Source: Exiguobacterium sp018617385 (GTDB taxonomy: Bacteria > Bacillota > Bacilli > Exiguobacteriales > Exiguobacteriaceae). From it: a stretch of DNA of 64,000 nucleotides. Under the pieces are notes generated by a model. It was given only the letters and a program-made list of their open reading frames with translations. It had not been told where the DNA came from and did no database searches. The DNA is taken from assembly GCF_018617385.1 (NCBI RefSeq), contig NZ_JACSKA010000004.1, positions 186,001-250,000 on the forward strand. Reading direction: 5' to 3'. This document shows, piece by piece, positions 1-8,368 of the stretch. Made by a program: the position numbers and the translations under genes. How positions within the stretch are numbered: the first letter of the stretch is position 1; the number at the start of each line of letters is the position of its first letter.

Positions 1-1225
1 GTGCCCGGGCATACGATTCAAGTGACGGGGTCGCACTGCCTAACACGACAGGACAACCGTGATAACGAGCCCGCCAGATGGCAACATCGCGCGCATGATA
101 GCGCGGGTTCTCTTCTTGCTTGTACGTCGTCTCGTGCTCTTCATCTAAGATGATCAGACCGAGTCGGTCGAGCGGGGCAAAGATGGCAGAACGGGCACCG
201 ACGACGACGTCGACTTCATTTCGTTTAATCTTACGCCACTCGTCGTACTTCTCACCTTTAGACAGAGCACTGTGCAACACGGCGACCCGATCGCCGAAAC
301 GACGCTTGAAGCGTTTGACCATCATCGGGGTCAAACTGATTTCAGGAACGAGTAAGATGGCCTGCTTGCCTTCATCGATGACTTGTCCGATTGATTCTAA
401 ATAGACTTCGGTCTTCCCACTCCCCGTCACACCGTGGACGAGTAACGTCTCACCCGCTTCAGCCTCCTGTATGGCCAAGACGGCACTTGCCTGACTGTCG
501 TTCAATTGAACCGATTCCTCGACTTGCTCGATCGTCGCGTACGGGTCACGGTTCAACTCGACCTCTGTCAATCGAACCGCTCCGAGGTCGGCAAGTTTTT
601 GCAGTTGTGGACGAGTCAACCCGATTTGACGTAGTGCCGACCAATACATGCGTGGGGTCTCCTTTAGTAGGTTGACCGCTTCAAGTTGCTTTTTCGCACG
701 TTTTGGCACGACCGTTGCATCGAGGAGCTCGACGACGACGTCGGTCTTAACAGTCTTCTTTTCTTTTAAGACGGGCGCTAAGATCAGCTCCCCTTTTTTT
801 GCGAGTCCAAGAATGACCGATTGGACTTCTTTTGGATACTCCGATAAATGCGTTCCGAGGCGGACCCCATCAGGCACATGACCTTCTTTGATTTCTTTGT
901 CATAACTCACCTTGAGCGCGGCCGGAAGCATCGCGAGCAAGGCGGATGAACGAAAGCAAAGTGTCGTCTCTTTCACATGAATGGATAAAGCGAGCAGTTC
1001 ATCGGTGAGTGAAGATTCCTCATCTAACAGCGCTTCTAACGGTTTTAATCCATCTCTCGTCCCATCTGACGTACCGACGACGATCCCGAGCAGACGACGG
1101 GACCCGAATGGGACAGAGACGCGCATGCCTGGTTCAATCAAAGCCTCAAATTGTTCAGGTACTTCGTAATCAAACGGACGATCAATCGTGATCACCGGTG
1201 CATCGACATGTACATGTGCAATCAT
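1..1225 (-). CDS. priA: Primosomal protein N' (PriA helicase), 3' end cut by window
   Basis: PriA is a DEXH helicase that restarts stalled replication forks by binding forked DNA and helping load the replicative helicase. The visible N-terminal ~408 residues begin with the 3' DNA-binding domain (MIAHVHVDAPVITIDRPFDY). A Walker A motif GVTGSGKTE lies near residue 264 and a Walker B/DEXH motif DEEHE near residue 358, both in the usual order. The zinc-binding cysteines and C-terminal helicase lobe lie outside the window. The ATG overlaps the coaBC stop (ATGA), which points to translational coupling. It is the last visible gene of gmk-rpoZ-coaBC-priA, the order also found in B. subtilis. The identity is firm; only the missing end is unknown. 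Confidence 0.95.
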   Translation of the reverse strand, partial: MIAHVHVDAPVITIDRPFDYEVPEQFEALIEPGMRVSVPFGSRRLLGIVVGTSDGTRDGLKPLEALLDEESSLTDELLALSIHVKETTLCFRSSALLAMLPAALKVSYDKEIKEGHVPDGVRLGTHLSEYPKEVQSVILGLAKKGELILAPVLKEKKTVKTDVVVELLDATVVPKRAKKQLEAVNLLKETPRMYWSALRQIGLTRPQLQKLADLGAVRLTEVELNRDPYATIEQVEESVQLNDSQASAVLAIQEAEAGETLLVHGVTGSGKTEVYLESIGQVIDEGKQAILLVPEISLTPMMVKRFKRRFGDRVAVLHSALSKGEKYDEWRKIKRNEVDVVVGARSAIFAPLDRLGLIILDEEHETTYKQEENPRYHARDVAIWRARYHGCPVVLGSATPSLESYARA

Positions 1226-2412
1226 CGGACCGCTTCCTTAAAGTGTGTGAGCAACTCGAACGCTAACTGTTTCTTCGACTGTTTCGGAAGTCGATGTGTC
1301 GTCCCATCTGCATGGAACAAGACGACTTCATTGTCGTCCGCCCCGAATCCGACGTCACTGCCAGACACATCGTTCGCCACGAGGTAATCGACGTTCTTCC
1401 GCTTCAGCTTAGCTGTCGCATGCTCCTCGAGTCGTTCCGTCTCAGCAGCAAATCCGACCAACACTTGATGGGTCTTCTTCTCACCGAGTGATTTTAAAAT
1501 GTCTGTCGTTTCTTCAAGTTCGATCGTGAGTGGACCGTGAACTTTTTTATGTTTTTCCGAATGCACCGTTTTCGGACGATAATCCGCAACTGCCGCCGAT
1601 TTCACGACGAGGTCTGAAGCCTCAAAGCGGCTCGTCACTTCGCGCAGCATCTCCTCACTTGACTTGACGGGAACCGCTGTCACGCCTTCCGGGACAGGAA
1701 CTTGGAGCGGCCCGTGGACGAGCGTGACACGGGCACCCATGTCCCGAGCCACCTCAGCGAGTGCGACGCCCATTTTTCCAGACGAATCATTGGATAAGTA
1801 ACGGACGGGATCGATGCGTTCGACAGTCGGGCCAGCCGTGATCAAGACATCTTTTCCAAGATATAGTTTCGGGACGAATTGGCTTTCGATGATGCGAACC
1901 AAGTCTTCCGGTTCAGGCAGACGTCCCCCACCAATCCATCCGCAGGCCAAGTTGCCGACACCGGGTTCAATCAACTGATAGCCGTATGATTTTAGCGTCT
2001 CGATGTTGCGCTGTGTGGCAGGATGTTCGAGCATGTTCACGTTCATCGCCGGTGAGATGATGACCGGGCACTTCGCAGCCAAGATGGACGTCGTCATGAA
2101 GTCGTCCGCAATCCCGTTCGCCAATTTTGCGATCGTATTTGCCGTCGCCGGGGCCACGACAATCAAATCGCTCGAGTCGACGACATCGATATGTGCAATC
2201 TTTGTCGGGTCATGCTCTTCGAACACGTCCGTATAGACCGGGTTGCGACTGAGCGCCTGGAAGGTCGCCTGACCCACGAATTGTTCTGCCGACTTCGTCA
2301 TCGCGACGCGAACATTCGCTCCGGCTTGAACCAATTTCGATGTGAGCGCACACGCCTTGTAGGCGGCGATGCCACCACTCACACATAACAAAATAGTACG
2401 ATCCTTCACCAT
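1222..2412 (-). CDS. coaBC: Bifunctional phosphopantothenoylcysteine synthetase/decarboxylase
   Basis: CoaBC carries out two steps of coenzyme A synthesis: it joins 4'-phosphopantothenate to cysteine (CoaB) and decarboxylates the product (CoaC). The N-terminal flavoprotein domain shows VSGGIAAYKA, and PAMNVNMLEHPA is the typical decarboxylase region near residue 125. The CoaB half starts near residue 190 with DVLITAGPTVERIDPVRYLSN. I use the ATG at 2412 (MVKDRTILL, 396 aa). A strong Shine-Dalgarno (SD) AAGGGGGAG lies 8 bases upstream, and the farther TTG at 2436 has none. The gene follows rpoZ across a perfect hairpin and overlaps priA by four bases. Cytosolic, with FMN expected as cofactor from the family. 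Confidence 0.96.
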   Translation of the reverse strand: MVKDRTILLCVSGGIAAYKACALTSKLVQAGANVRVAMTKSAEQFVGQATFQALSRNPVYTDVFEEHDPTKIAHIDVVDSSDLIVVAPATANTIAKLANGIADDFMTTSILAAKCPVIISPAMNVNMLEHPATQRNIETLKSYGYQLIEPGVGNLACGWIGGGRLPEPEDLVRIIESQFVPKLYLGKDVLITAGPTVERIDPVRYLSNDSSGKMGVALAEVARDMGARVTLVHGPLQVPVPEGVTAVPVKSSEEMLREVTSRFEASDLVVKSAAVADYRPKTVHSEKHKKVHGPLTIELEETTDILKSLGEKKTHQVLVGFAAETERLEEHATAKLKRKNVDYLVANDVSGSDVGFGADDNEVVLFHADGTTHRLPKQSKKQLAFELLTHFKEAVR

Positions 2413-2439
2413 TCCCAAACTCCCCCTTATAGACAATGA

Positions 2440-2465
2440 GACCCAAGTCGCAAACGACTTGGGTC
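2440..2465 (-). terminator. Perfect 11-bp hairpin between rpoZ and coaBC, no T-run
   Basis: Arms at 2440-2450 and 2455-2465 are exact inverse complements around a 4-base loop. The expected U-tract after the stem is missing on the minus strand, and the coaBC SD begins 16 bases later. It could be a weak terminator, an mRNA-end stabiliser or a processing site that sets rpoZ and coaBC levels apart. Confidence 0.5.
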
Positions 2466-2470
2466 ACACT

Positions 2471-2680
2471 TCATCCGTTGTTTTTTTCGTTCACGATGAT
2501 TGTCGTATCACCCGAAAATAGTTCTTCTAACGCTTGACCGACCGGCTTATATGATTTTGGCTCGGCGACTTTCGGTGCTTTTCCATCTTGAATCTGACGC
2601 GCCCGTTTTGCAGCGACCGTAACGATCGTGTATTTTGACGGGATAGTACGTTGTAAGGCATCAATCGAAGGGTATAACAT
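2471..2680 (-). CDS. rpoZ: DNA-directed RNA polymerase omega subunit
   Basis: Omega is the small subunit that helps the beta' subunit fold and join the RNA polymerase core. The 69-residue protein has the family core MLYPSIDALQRTIPSKYTIV followed by AAKRARQI, which is the conserved helix. It ends with a short acidic/asparagine tail, within the usual Bacillales size. Its ATG shares one base with the gmk stop (TAATG), so it is probably translationally coupled to gmk. The position between gmk and coaBC is conserved across Firmicutes. No unusual residue was seen. Confidence 0.95.
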   Translation of the reverse strand: MLYPSIDALQRTIPSKYTIVTVAAKRARQIQDGKAPKVAEPKSYKPVGQALEELFSGDTTIIVNEKNNG

Positions 2681-3303
2681 TAAATGACCTCCATCATGGC
2701 TTTTTTATAGAGTGACGCAACACGTTCACGTTTACAATGCTCAGCTGTCACGATCGCTTTAATTCGATCGATGGCTTTGTCGACCTCGTCGTTCGTGACG
2801 ACATAGTCGTAGGCGTCCATCAACTCGATTTCTTCACGCGCGACGAGCAGGCGTTGCTTAATGACTTCTTCTGACTCCGTGCCTCGTCCAATCAGACGAT
2901 TACGAAGTTCTTGAAGGCTTGGTGGTGCCAAGAATAAAAAGACGGCTTCCGGGAGAAGTTCCTTCACTTGGAACGCCCCTTGCACCTCAATTTCAAGAAT
3001 GACATCTTGGCCGCTTTCGAGCGTTTCACGCACCCACTCTACAGGCGTCCCGTAATAGTTACCGACAAATTCGGCATGTTCAAGCAGTTCTTTTTGTTCG
3101 ATCATCCGTTCGAACTCTTCTCTCGATTTGAAGAAGTAATGCACCCCTTCAACTTCCCCTTCACGTGGTTTCCGGGTCGTCGCCGACACCGAATATTGAA
3201 GGTTGTTGTCCTCTTCCTCTCGAAGAGCACGGCAAACGGTCCCTTTTCCGACACCGCTCGGTCCAGACAAAACGATTAATAATCCTCGTTCTTTAAAATT
3301 CAC
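2680..3303 (-). CDS. gmk: Guanylate kinase
   Basis: Guanylate kinase phosphorylates GMP to GDP with ATP in the cytosol. The P-loop LSGPSGVGKGT is at residues 10-20. The GMP-binding region SVSATTRKPREGEVEGVHY follows near residue 38, and the lid-like RNRLIGRGTESEE lies near 130. A longer reading frame begins at 3330, but I choose the GTG at 3303. GGAGGG sits six bases upstream of that codon and gives a 207-residue protein of standard family length starting VNFKERGLLIVLSG. It heads the gmk-rpoZ-coaBC-priA operon. In B. subtilis remA and yloC lie just upstream; here rqcH diverges instead. Confidence 0.96.
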   Translation of the reverse strand: MNFKERGLLIVLSGPSGVGKGTVCRALREEEDNNLQYSVSATTRKPREGEVEGVHYFFKSREEFERMIEQKELLEHAEFVGNYYGTPVEWVRETLESGQDVILEIEVQGAFQVKELLPEAVFLFLAPPSLQELRNRLIGRGTESEEVIKQRLLVAREEIELMDAYDYVVTNDEVDKAIDRIKAIVTAEHCKRERVASLYKKAMMEVI

Positions 3304-3335
3304 TGCAAGCCCTCCATCTTCTAACATCACATTTA

Positions 3336-3363
3336 ATTATAATAGCAGTCAATCAATTGTCCC
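3336..3363 (-). promoter_or_regulatory. Candidate sigma-A promoter for gmk operon
   Basis: A perfect -10 TATAAT (3336-3341 on the minus strand) lies 16 bases from a weak -35 GGGACA (3358-3363). It is placed 33 bases upstream of the GTG of gmk. The -10 is convincing; the -35 is only partly matched. Confidence 0.45.
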
Positions 3364-3458
3364 GGCAAGAAGAAGTTCGGATTTCCTACTCCATCGTACC
3401 ATATTTTCTGTTTTTCTGATAACGTAGAGACAGAAAATGAACAAAGGTGATGAGATCA

Positions 3459-5150
3459 TTGGCTTATGATGGATTAATGACATATCGTGTCGTACAAGAA
3501 TTACAATCGCTCGTCGGAGGGCGAATCAATAAGGTACATCAACCGTATTCGCTCGATTTGATGCTTCAAATTCGCTCGAATCGTCAGAACGCGCAACTTT
3601 TGATATCAGCAAACGCGATGTATGCTCGTCTTCAATTGACGGATACACCGATAAAAAACCCGCAAGAACCGCCGATGTTTTGCATGATGCTCCGCAAACA
3701 TGTGGAAGGTGGATTCATCACGGCGGTCGAACAAATCGGACGAGACCGTGTCATCGTCATTTCGGTCCGCTCTCGTAACGAGCTCGGCGATGAAGAATCG
3801 AAGAAAGTATACATCGAATTGATGGGGCGCCACTCGAACGTCGTCTTGACGACGGAAGAAGGCAAAATATTAGATGCCATCAAGCATCTCCCACCTTCCC
3901 AAAACACGTATCGGACCATCATGCCGGGTAGTGACTATCTCCTTCCGCCGGAACAACACAAGTTCGACCCATTGACGGAGATGACAGAAGGATTGAAACG
4001 AATCGATTGGAACGCCGGCAAGCTCGATAAACAGATTGTCGCCACGTTCGCCGGCGTCAGTCCGCAAATCGCACAGGAAGTCGTTCATCTCGCAAAAACG
4101 CCGAATCGCGACTCCTTACAACAAGCGTTTGAGAACGTTCTTCGTCAACTCGATGGACCCTACGTTTTCCAACAACTTGCGAACGGTAAAGAACGGTTCG
4201 CTCCGATTGCGTTGACAGCCGGGGACATCGAATCCGAGGAAACATATGAATCGAGTAAAGAAGTGCTCGACCGTTTCTACTATGAAAAAGCGAACCGTGA
4301 CCGTGTGAGACAACAAGCACACGATGTGGAACGGCTCTTGAAATCAGAACTCGAAAAGAATCAATTAAAACGCCGCCGCCTTTTGGATGATTTGAAAGCG
4401 ACGGAACGGGCAGATGAGTTACAAAAATACGGCGAGTTGTTGACGACGTATTTATTCCAACTCGAGAAAGGGATGCGCGTCGCCGAAGTCGTCGATTATT
4501 ATGACGAGAACGGTGCAATCCTCTCCATTCCTCTTGACCCGCTCAAAACACCGAACGAGAATGCGCAGCAATATTATAAGAAATACAACAAATTAAAAGT
4601 CGCAAAAGTGGAAGTGAAGAAACAGATTGAGCTGAACGATGCAGAAATCGAATATTTAGAGACGCTCATCGCCCAACTTGACGTCGCGTCACCGTCCGAC
4701 CTTCTTGAGATTCGCGAGGAGCTTGCAGAAGAAGGCTACATCCGTCAAAAACGTCAAAAGAAAAAAGCGAATCCGAAGATTTCGCTTGAAGCGTATACGT
4801 CCTCGACCGGAACGGAGTTCTTTGTCGGGAAGAACAATACGCAAAACGACCATCTGACGTTCAAGTTCGCACGACGTGACGAGATTTGGCTTCATGTCAA
4901 AGACATCCCAGGGTCTCACGTCATCATTCGTTCGACCGAACCGGATGAAACGACATTACTTGAAGCCGCATCAGTCGCCGCCTACTTCTCGAAGGCACGC
5001 GCATCAAGTGGCGTGCCTGTCGATTACACACGCGCCCGCTTCGTGAAAAAACCGAGCGGTGCGAAACCCGGGTTCGTCATCTACACGGATCAACAGACCG
5101 TCTACGTGACACCGGATGAGCAATTGATGAAGTCATTGAAACAATCGTGA
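3459..5150 (+). CDS. rqcH: Ribosome quality control protein RqcH (NFACT family)
   Basis: RqcH binds the obstructed 50S subunit with peptidyl-tRNA and directs addition of C-terminal alanine tails that mark stalled nascent chains for decay. It is also described as a fibronectin-binding-like protein (YloA/FbpA). The NFACT-N domain opens with AYDGLMTYRVVQELQSLVGG. The Asp-Arg pair reported as important in B. subtilis is present in QIGRDRVIV near residue 91. A helix-hairpin-helix and long coiled coil (about 260-430) follow. The NFACT-R domain shows KFARRDEIWLHVKDIPGSH near 475. I choose TTG at 3459: it matches the family N-terminus and has AAAGGTGAT seven bases upstream, giving 563 aa. It is divergent from gmk, unlike in B. 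subtilis. Confidence 0.93.
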   Translation: MAYDGLMTYRVVQELQSLVGGRINKVHQPYSLDLMLQIRSNRQNAQLLISANAMYARLQLTDTPIKNPQEPPMFCMMLRKHVEGGFITAVEQIGRDRVIVISVRSRNELGDEESKKVYIELMGRHSNVVLTTEEGKILDAIKHLPPSQNTYRTIMPGSDYLLPPEQHKFDPLTEMTEGLKRIDWNAGKLDKQIVATFAGVSPQIAQEVVHLAKTPNRDSLQQAFENVLRQLDGPYVFQQLANGKERFAPIALTAGDIESEETYESSKEVLDRFYYEKANRDRVRQQAHDVERLLKSELEKNQLKRRRLLDDLKATERADELQKYGELLTTYLFQLEKGMRVAEVVDYYDENGAILSIPLDPLKTPNENAQQYYKKYNKLKVAKVEVKKQIELNDAEIEYLETLIAQLDVASPSDLLEIREELAEEGYIRQKRQKKKANPKISLEAYTSSTGTEFFVGKNNTQNDHLTFKFARRDEIWLHVKDIPGSHVIIRSTEPDETTLLEAASVAAYFSKARASSGVPVDYTRARFVKKPSGAKPGFVIYTDQQTVYVTPDEQLMKSLKQS

Positions 5151-5154
5151 ACAT

Positions 5155-5184
5155 GAAGACCCGCCATCGTGATGGCGGGTCTTC
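5155..5184. terminator. 13-bp perfect hairpin between convergent rqcH and 5199-6137
   Basis: GAAGACCCGCCAT (5155-5167) and its exact inverse complement (5172-5184) flank a CGTG loop, five bases after the rqcH stop. It could serve both convergent genes, but neither strand has a good T-run after the stem, so termination strength is uncertain. Confidence 0.65.
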
Positions 5185-5198
5185 TACGTGTAGAGGGT

Positions 5199-6137
5199 TC
5201 ACGTTTTCGGATCATGCTTGAACGCCTCGAGCTGTTCATGATAGTCGAGCAAATGCCCGTGTAAAATTTCTGAAACGGATAAATCTTCATGTGGAAGTTT
5301 GAAGAGTGAATAGGGCTTGTCACATGTATAGAGAATGTCGTGATGGTGTGCCAGTAAGTATAAGAACTCAGACTCAAACGCCTGTCGCTCTTCCTCACTC
5401 ATCAAAAGGAAAGCTTCTCGATGCTCGGCGAGACTCTCTAGCAACAAGACCAGCTTGTCTTCAAGGTGAATCAACAATCGGTACTGTTTGATTGTCATAT
5501 GCTTCAATTTGACGTTCGTCACTTTCATATCCTCTTGGAGCATCATATGAAGCTCTTGATGGCCAAGGATGCGGGCTCGCGTCTCGAGCAGTTCTGCCGG
5601 GGAACCGACGAGCTCTCGCCAATGATGGAACAGATAAGAAGAAGTCTTACGTACCTCGTTCAACAATCGGTCCTCATATCGAGGGGGCATGAATGCGTAA
5701 TTGACACCGAGTGAAACGAACACACCGACCGCCGTCAATAACGAACGGGTCCACGCATAATGGAAGAAGTCCGATGTAGGACTTTCGAGCATCATGACGA
5801 TGGCAAACGCTGCATACGTCGACATATGGGTCTTATCGAACGTCGTGTTGAGTGTGAGCGAGACGATGACGGCTAATCCGATTGAGAGCGGATTGACACC
5901 GAACAAATAGACGATGAAAAGTCCACACATAAGACCGACGACCGTTCCGAATATACGACTGAACACGATTTTAGATGACCGCTTGACGGTCGGTTGCATC
6001 GCCACGACTGCTGCGATGGCCCCCATCCCTGAATAGATCCCGAAGATATACCACGAGATGGCGACGGTGATGGCGACGGCGATTCCGGTTTTTAACGTAC
6101 GTAACCCGACTTTCGGGATGTATCGTTTTCCATTCAT
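5199..6137 (-). CDS. Aromatic acid exporter family membrane protein (ArAE/FUSC-like)
   Basis: This 312-residue protein has an N-terminal membrane half and a cytosolic C-terminal half. Hydrophobic segments lie at about residues 12-35, 36-48, 58-80, 83-100 and 125-150. The region IYSGMGAIAAVVAMQPTVKRS near residue 34 is typical of the aromatic acid exporter / DUF939 group. The C-terminal ~150 residues are helical, charged and rich in His, Leu and Glu. The family is thought to export aromatic or other organic acids, but substrates are rarely known. Its start overlaps the stop of the upstream DUF4097-like gene by four bases, so the two form an operon. The transport role is inferred from family only. 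Confidence 0.75.
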   Translation of the reverse strand: MNGKRYIPKVGLRTLKTGIAVAITVAISWYIFGIYSGMGAIAAVVAMQPTVKRSSKIVFSRIFGTVVGLMCGLFIVYLFGVNPLSIGLAVIVSLTLNTTFDKTHMSTYAAFAIVMMLESPTSDFFHYAWTRSLLTAVGVFVSLGVNYAFMPPRYEDRLLNEVRKTSSYLFHHWRELVGSPAELLETRARILGHQELHMMLQEDMKVTNVKLKHMTIKQYRLLIHLEDKLVLLLESLAEHREAFLLMSEEERQAFESEFLYLLAHHHDILYTCDKPYSLFKLPHEDLSVSEILHGHLLDYHEQLEAFKHDPKT

Positions 6138-6964
6138 TTCAGTTCGACCTTCCCTGTCTCAGAAATCAGTTCCACCACCGGTCGATTCGATGTCGACAAT
6201 TGATACACACCGGGTTCGACTTCTTCGTAACGGTCGCTACTCGAGACTTTTCCAGTCGTCGTCACGTTCACTTGTCCTGTCGCATGTTTCGGCGCGTAAC
6301 TGAGCGTCCCGGCTTCCGTCTGGATGGTCATCGCTTGATTGACGACGACATCGCTGACAGTCGCATGACGATAGGACCGAATGTCACCGGTCACAAGTCG
6401 TGCCGATTCGATGGTCGTATCGCTTTTCGATTCAATCCGCAGTCGATCACTATCAATCTGTTTCAAATTGACGGCATTCACATCCATGACAATCGTCTTC
6501 GCATTCAATCCTTGTCCTGTCACCTGCTCCGCTCCTAGATGAACCGAAGTCATCGAGCTCGGCAAAGCGACTTTAATCTTATAGCGCGACGGTTCATCGC
6601 TCGCTCGACTTCCGAAATAGCTGAACCAGCCATATCGCTCGACGACGTAAATCGTGTCCCCGACTGATTTGACTTTGATGCGGCGTTCTTTCGAATTGGT
6701 CTGCATCACTTCAATCTGTACCTTTTCATTTGGACTACGAACAAATTCCACGTTCCCATGGTCTGTTTCGAGTCGCAATTTCTTCATTTGATATCGGTCT
6801 TCATACTGGTCTCCTAGCGCTAATAGATGACTGAATACAAATAAATTCACAAAAAAGAGCGCTGGGATGATGGTCAAGACGAGACCGAAGGCGATTTTAC
6901 GATGTTTTGGAATTGCACGAAATCGTGCGTTCCATGTCTTCTCTTTGCTTCTTGAATACGCCAT
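6134..6964 (-). CDS. Membrane-anchored DUF4097-like beta-repeat protein
   Basis: A 276-residue protein with a basic N-terminus (MAYSRSKEKTWNARFRAIPKHRK), one membrane helix at about residues 24-48, and a large extracytoplasmic beta-rich part. Alternating short strands such as KIKVALPSSMTSVHLGAE and repeated patterns of Asn/Asp/Ser turns fit the DUF4097 beta-helix-like fold, which occurs in envelope-stress and liaG-type proteins. It sits upstream of, and overlaps, the exporter-like gene. SD AAAGGAGAGG precedes the ATG. The exact function is unknown. A role in sensing or supporting the envelope is only an inference from the fold and the membrane partner. Confidence 0.65.
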   Translation of the reverse strand: MAYSRSKEKTWNARFRAIPKHRKIAFGLVLTIIPALFFVNLFVFSHLLALGDQYEDRYQMKKLRLETDHGNVEFVRSPNEKVQIEVMQTNSKERRIKVKSVGDTIYVVERYGWFSYFGSRASDEPSRYKIKVALPSSMTSVHLGAEQVTGQGLNAKTIVMDVNAVNLKQIDSDRLRIESKSDTTIESARLVTGDIRSYRHATVSDVVVNQAMTIQTEAGTLSYAPKHATGQVNVTTTGKVSSSDRYEEVEPGVYQLSTSNRPVVELISETGKVELK

Positions 6965-6993
6965 ATGCCTCTCCTTTTCGAATCACTTCCGTT

Positions 6994-7022
6994 ATTTTAC
7001 CATGAAGTATGACATATGCCGA
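6994..7022 (-). promoter_or_regulatory. Candidate extended -10 promoter for 6964-5199 operon
   Basis: On the minus strand TCGGCA (7017-7022), a 17-base spacer and TGG-TAAAAT (6994-6999) give a plausible sigma-A promoter 30 bases before the ATG. It starts just after the pyrE terminator. Confidence 0.5.
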
Positions 7023-7026
7023 ATCG

Positions 7027-7055
7027 AAAAAGAATCCGCCCGAAGGTGGATTCTT
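7027..7055 (-). terminator. Intrinsic terminator at end of pyr operon
   Basis: On the minus strand AAGAATCCACC-TTCG-GGCGGATTCTT forms an 11-base stem with one A-C mismatch and a stable UUCG loop, followed by a T-run. It begins inside the pyrE stop codon. Confidence 0.85.
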
Positions 7056-7680
7056 AAGAGGTGACGAGGTCGCTCCAGGCACGAGGGTCTTCTTGCCAGT
7101 CACGAAGCGAATCGAGCTCCGAACGGTTGAGTACGCCCGTATTTTCGGCCACTTCAATTAATTCTGAGAACGTCGTCAACGATGTCGCCGACAGATTTGC
7201 ATCGGCTAGATTCTTCTCGAGAACCGGTAATCCGTACGAGAAGATGGCTTGAATTCCAGTGACTTCACCGCCCGCCTCACGTATCGCTTGGGCTGCATCG
7301 ATACTCGACATCCCCGTCGACAATAAATCCTCGATGACGAGCACTCGAGCGCCTGCCTCGAGTTTTCCTTCAATTTGATTGCCTTTCCCATGCCCTTTTG
7401 CACTCGACCGAACATAAATGAACGGGAGACCGAGTCGGTCAGCGAGCAATGCCCCGTGAGGGATCCCTGCCGTGGCCGTCCCTGCAATCACATCGACTTC
7501 AGTCGGATTCACTGACTTCACCAATCCATCGACAATGACTTGACGCACATTCGGAAAACTGAGTGTGAGTCGATTGTCGCAGTAGATTGGACTCTTTAAC
7601 CCGCTCGACCATGTATACGGCTCAGTCGGTGATAGTGTGACGGCTTCAATCTGTAAAAGTGCCTCAGCGATTTGTTTCAT
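7054..7680 (-). CDS. pyrE: Orotate phosphoribosyltransferase
   Basis: PyrE joins orotate to PRPP to give OMP, the fifth step of UMP synthesis. The PRPP-binding loop is seen as VLVIEDLLSTGMSSIDAA near residue 113. The basic loop KGHGKGNQIEGKL near residue 95 is the flexible catalytic loop. The N-terminal SSGLKSPIYCDNR matches the orotate-binding region. At 208 residues it has the usual size. It overlaps the end of pyrF by 17 bases, which implies coupled translation. It is the last gene of the pyr operon; an intrinsic terminator starts in its stop codon. Confidence 0.97.
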   Translation of the reverse strand: MKQIAEALLQIEAVTLSPTEPYTWSSGLKSPIYCDNRLTLSFPNVRQVIVDGLVKSVNPTEVDVIAGTATAGIPHGALLADRLGLPFIYVRSSAKGHGKGNQIEGKLEAGARVLVIEDLLSTGMSSIDAAQAIREAGGEVTGIQAIFSYGLPVLEKNLADANLSATSLTTFSELIEVAENTGVLNRSELDSLRDWQEDPRAWSDLVTS

Positions 7681-8368
7681 TCATTTGTCCCCATTCCTTC
7701 ATAAATTGGTCGTACATCGCCATCGGATCAGTCGCACGTGTAATCGGTCGACCGACGACGATTGAGTGAACACCCGCCAGTCTCGCTTCATGCGGCGTCG
7801 CGATACGGACTTGATCATCCTCGGTTGCACCGAGTCGGATGCCCGGCGTGACCGTCATGAACGTGTCCCCGAGTTTCTGATGAATCGCTTTCGCTTCCTG
7901 GACGGATGCGACCACTCCGTCAAGTCCCGCCTGCTTCGCAAGTGTCGCTTGTCTGAGAACGGCTTGGTCGAGTCGTCCGGCAATCCCAAGCTCTGTCTGC
8001 ATCATGCGCTCATCTGTCGACGTCAACTGTGTGACCCCAATCAATCGAGTCGTATCATTCTCTTGGCGTAACCCGTCTAACGCATAGCGCATCATCTTTT
8101 CGCCACCTAATGTGTGGACATTCGTCACAGCCACCCCGAGTTTTCCGATTTGTCTCATCGTACGGCGTGCCGTCTCCGGGATATCGTGTACTTTCACATC
8201 GAGAAAGACCGGATACCCCCCGTCGACCAATTCTTCGACAAAGCGTGCGCCTTCCCGATAAAAGAGTTCCATCCCGACTTTAACAGCCGGTCGGTTTGAA
8301 AATCGTTTCAACAAATGAAACGCTTCGTCCCGCGTTTCCACGTCAAGGGCGAGATACAAGTTGCGCAT
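7664..8368 (-). CDS. pyrF: Orotidine 5'-phosphate decarboxylase
   Basis: PyrF decarboxylates OMP to UMP, the last step of the pathway. The catalytic Lys-Asp network is visible as FLDVKVHDIPETA near residue 56, together with the N-terminal LALDVE. The phosphate-binding ends VTPGIRLGATEDDQVRIATP and VVGRPITRATDP also match. The 234 residues fit the bacterial group I enzyme. It overlaps pyrD by 26 bases at its start and pyrE by 17 at its end, typical of the tightly packed pyr operon. Confidence 0.97.
   Translation of the reverse strand: MRNLYLALDVETRDEAFHLLKRFSNRPAVKVGMELFYREGARFVEELVDGGYPVFLDVKVHDIPETARRTMRQIGKLGVAVTNVHTLGGEKMMRYALDGLRQENDTTRLIGVTQLTSTDERMMQTELGIAGRLDQAVLRQATLAKQAGLDGVVASVQEAKAIHQKLGDTFMTVTPGIRLGATEDDQVRIATPHEARLAGVHSIVVGRPITRATDPMAMYDQFMKEWGQMNETNR

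Noticed and set aside
2213..2467. 85-codon frame on the minus strand across the rpoZ-coaBC gap
   Set aside because: Runs through the hairpin and the coaBC start in another frame; no family match.
4057..4518. 153-codon open frame on the minus strand
   Set aside because: Antisense shadow of rqcH, very rich in Arg and Ser.
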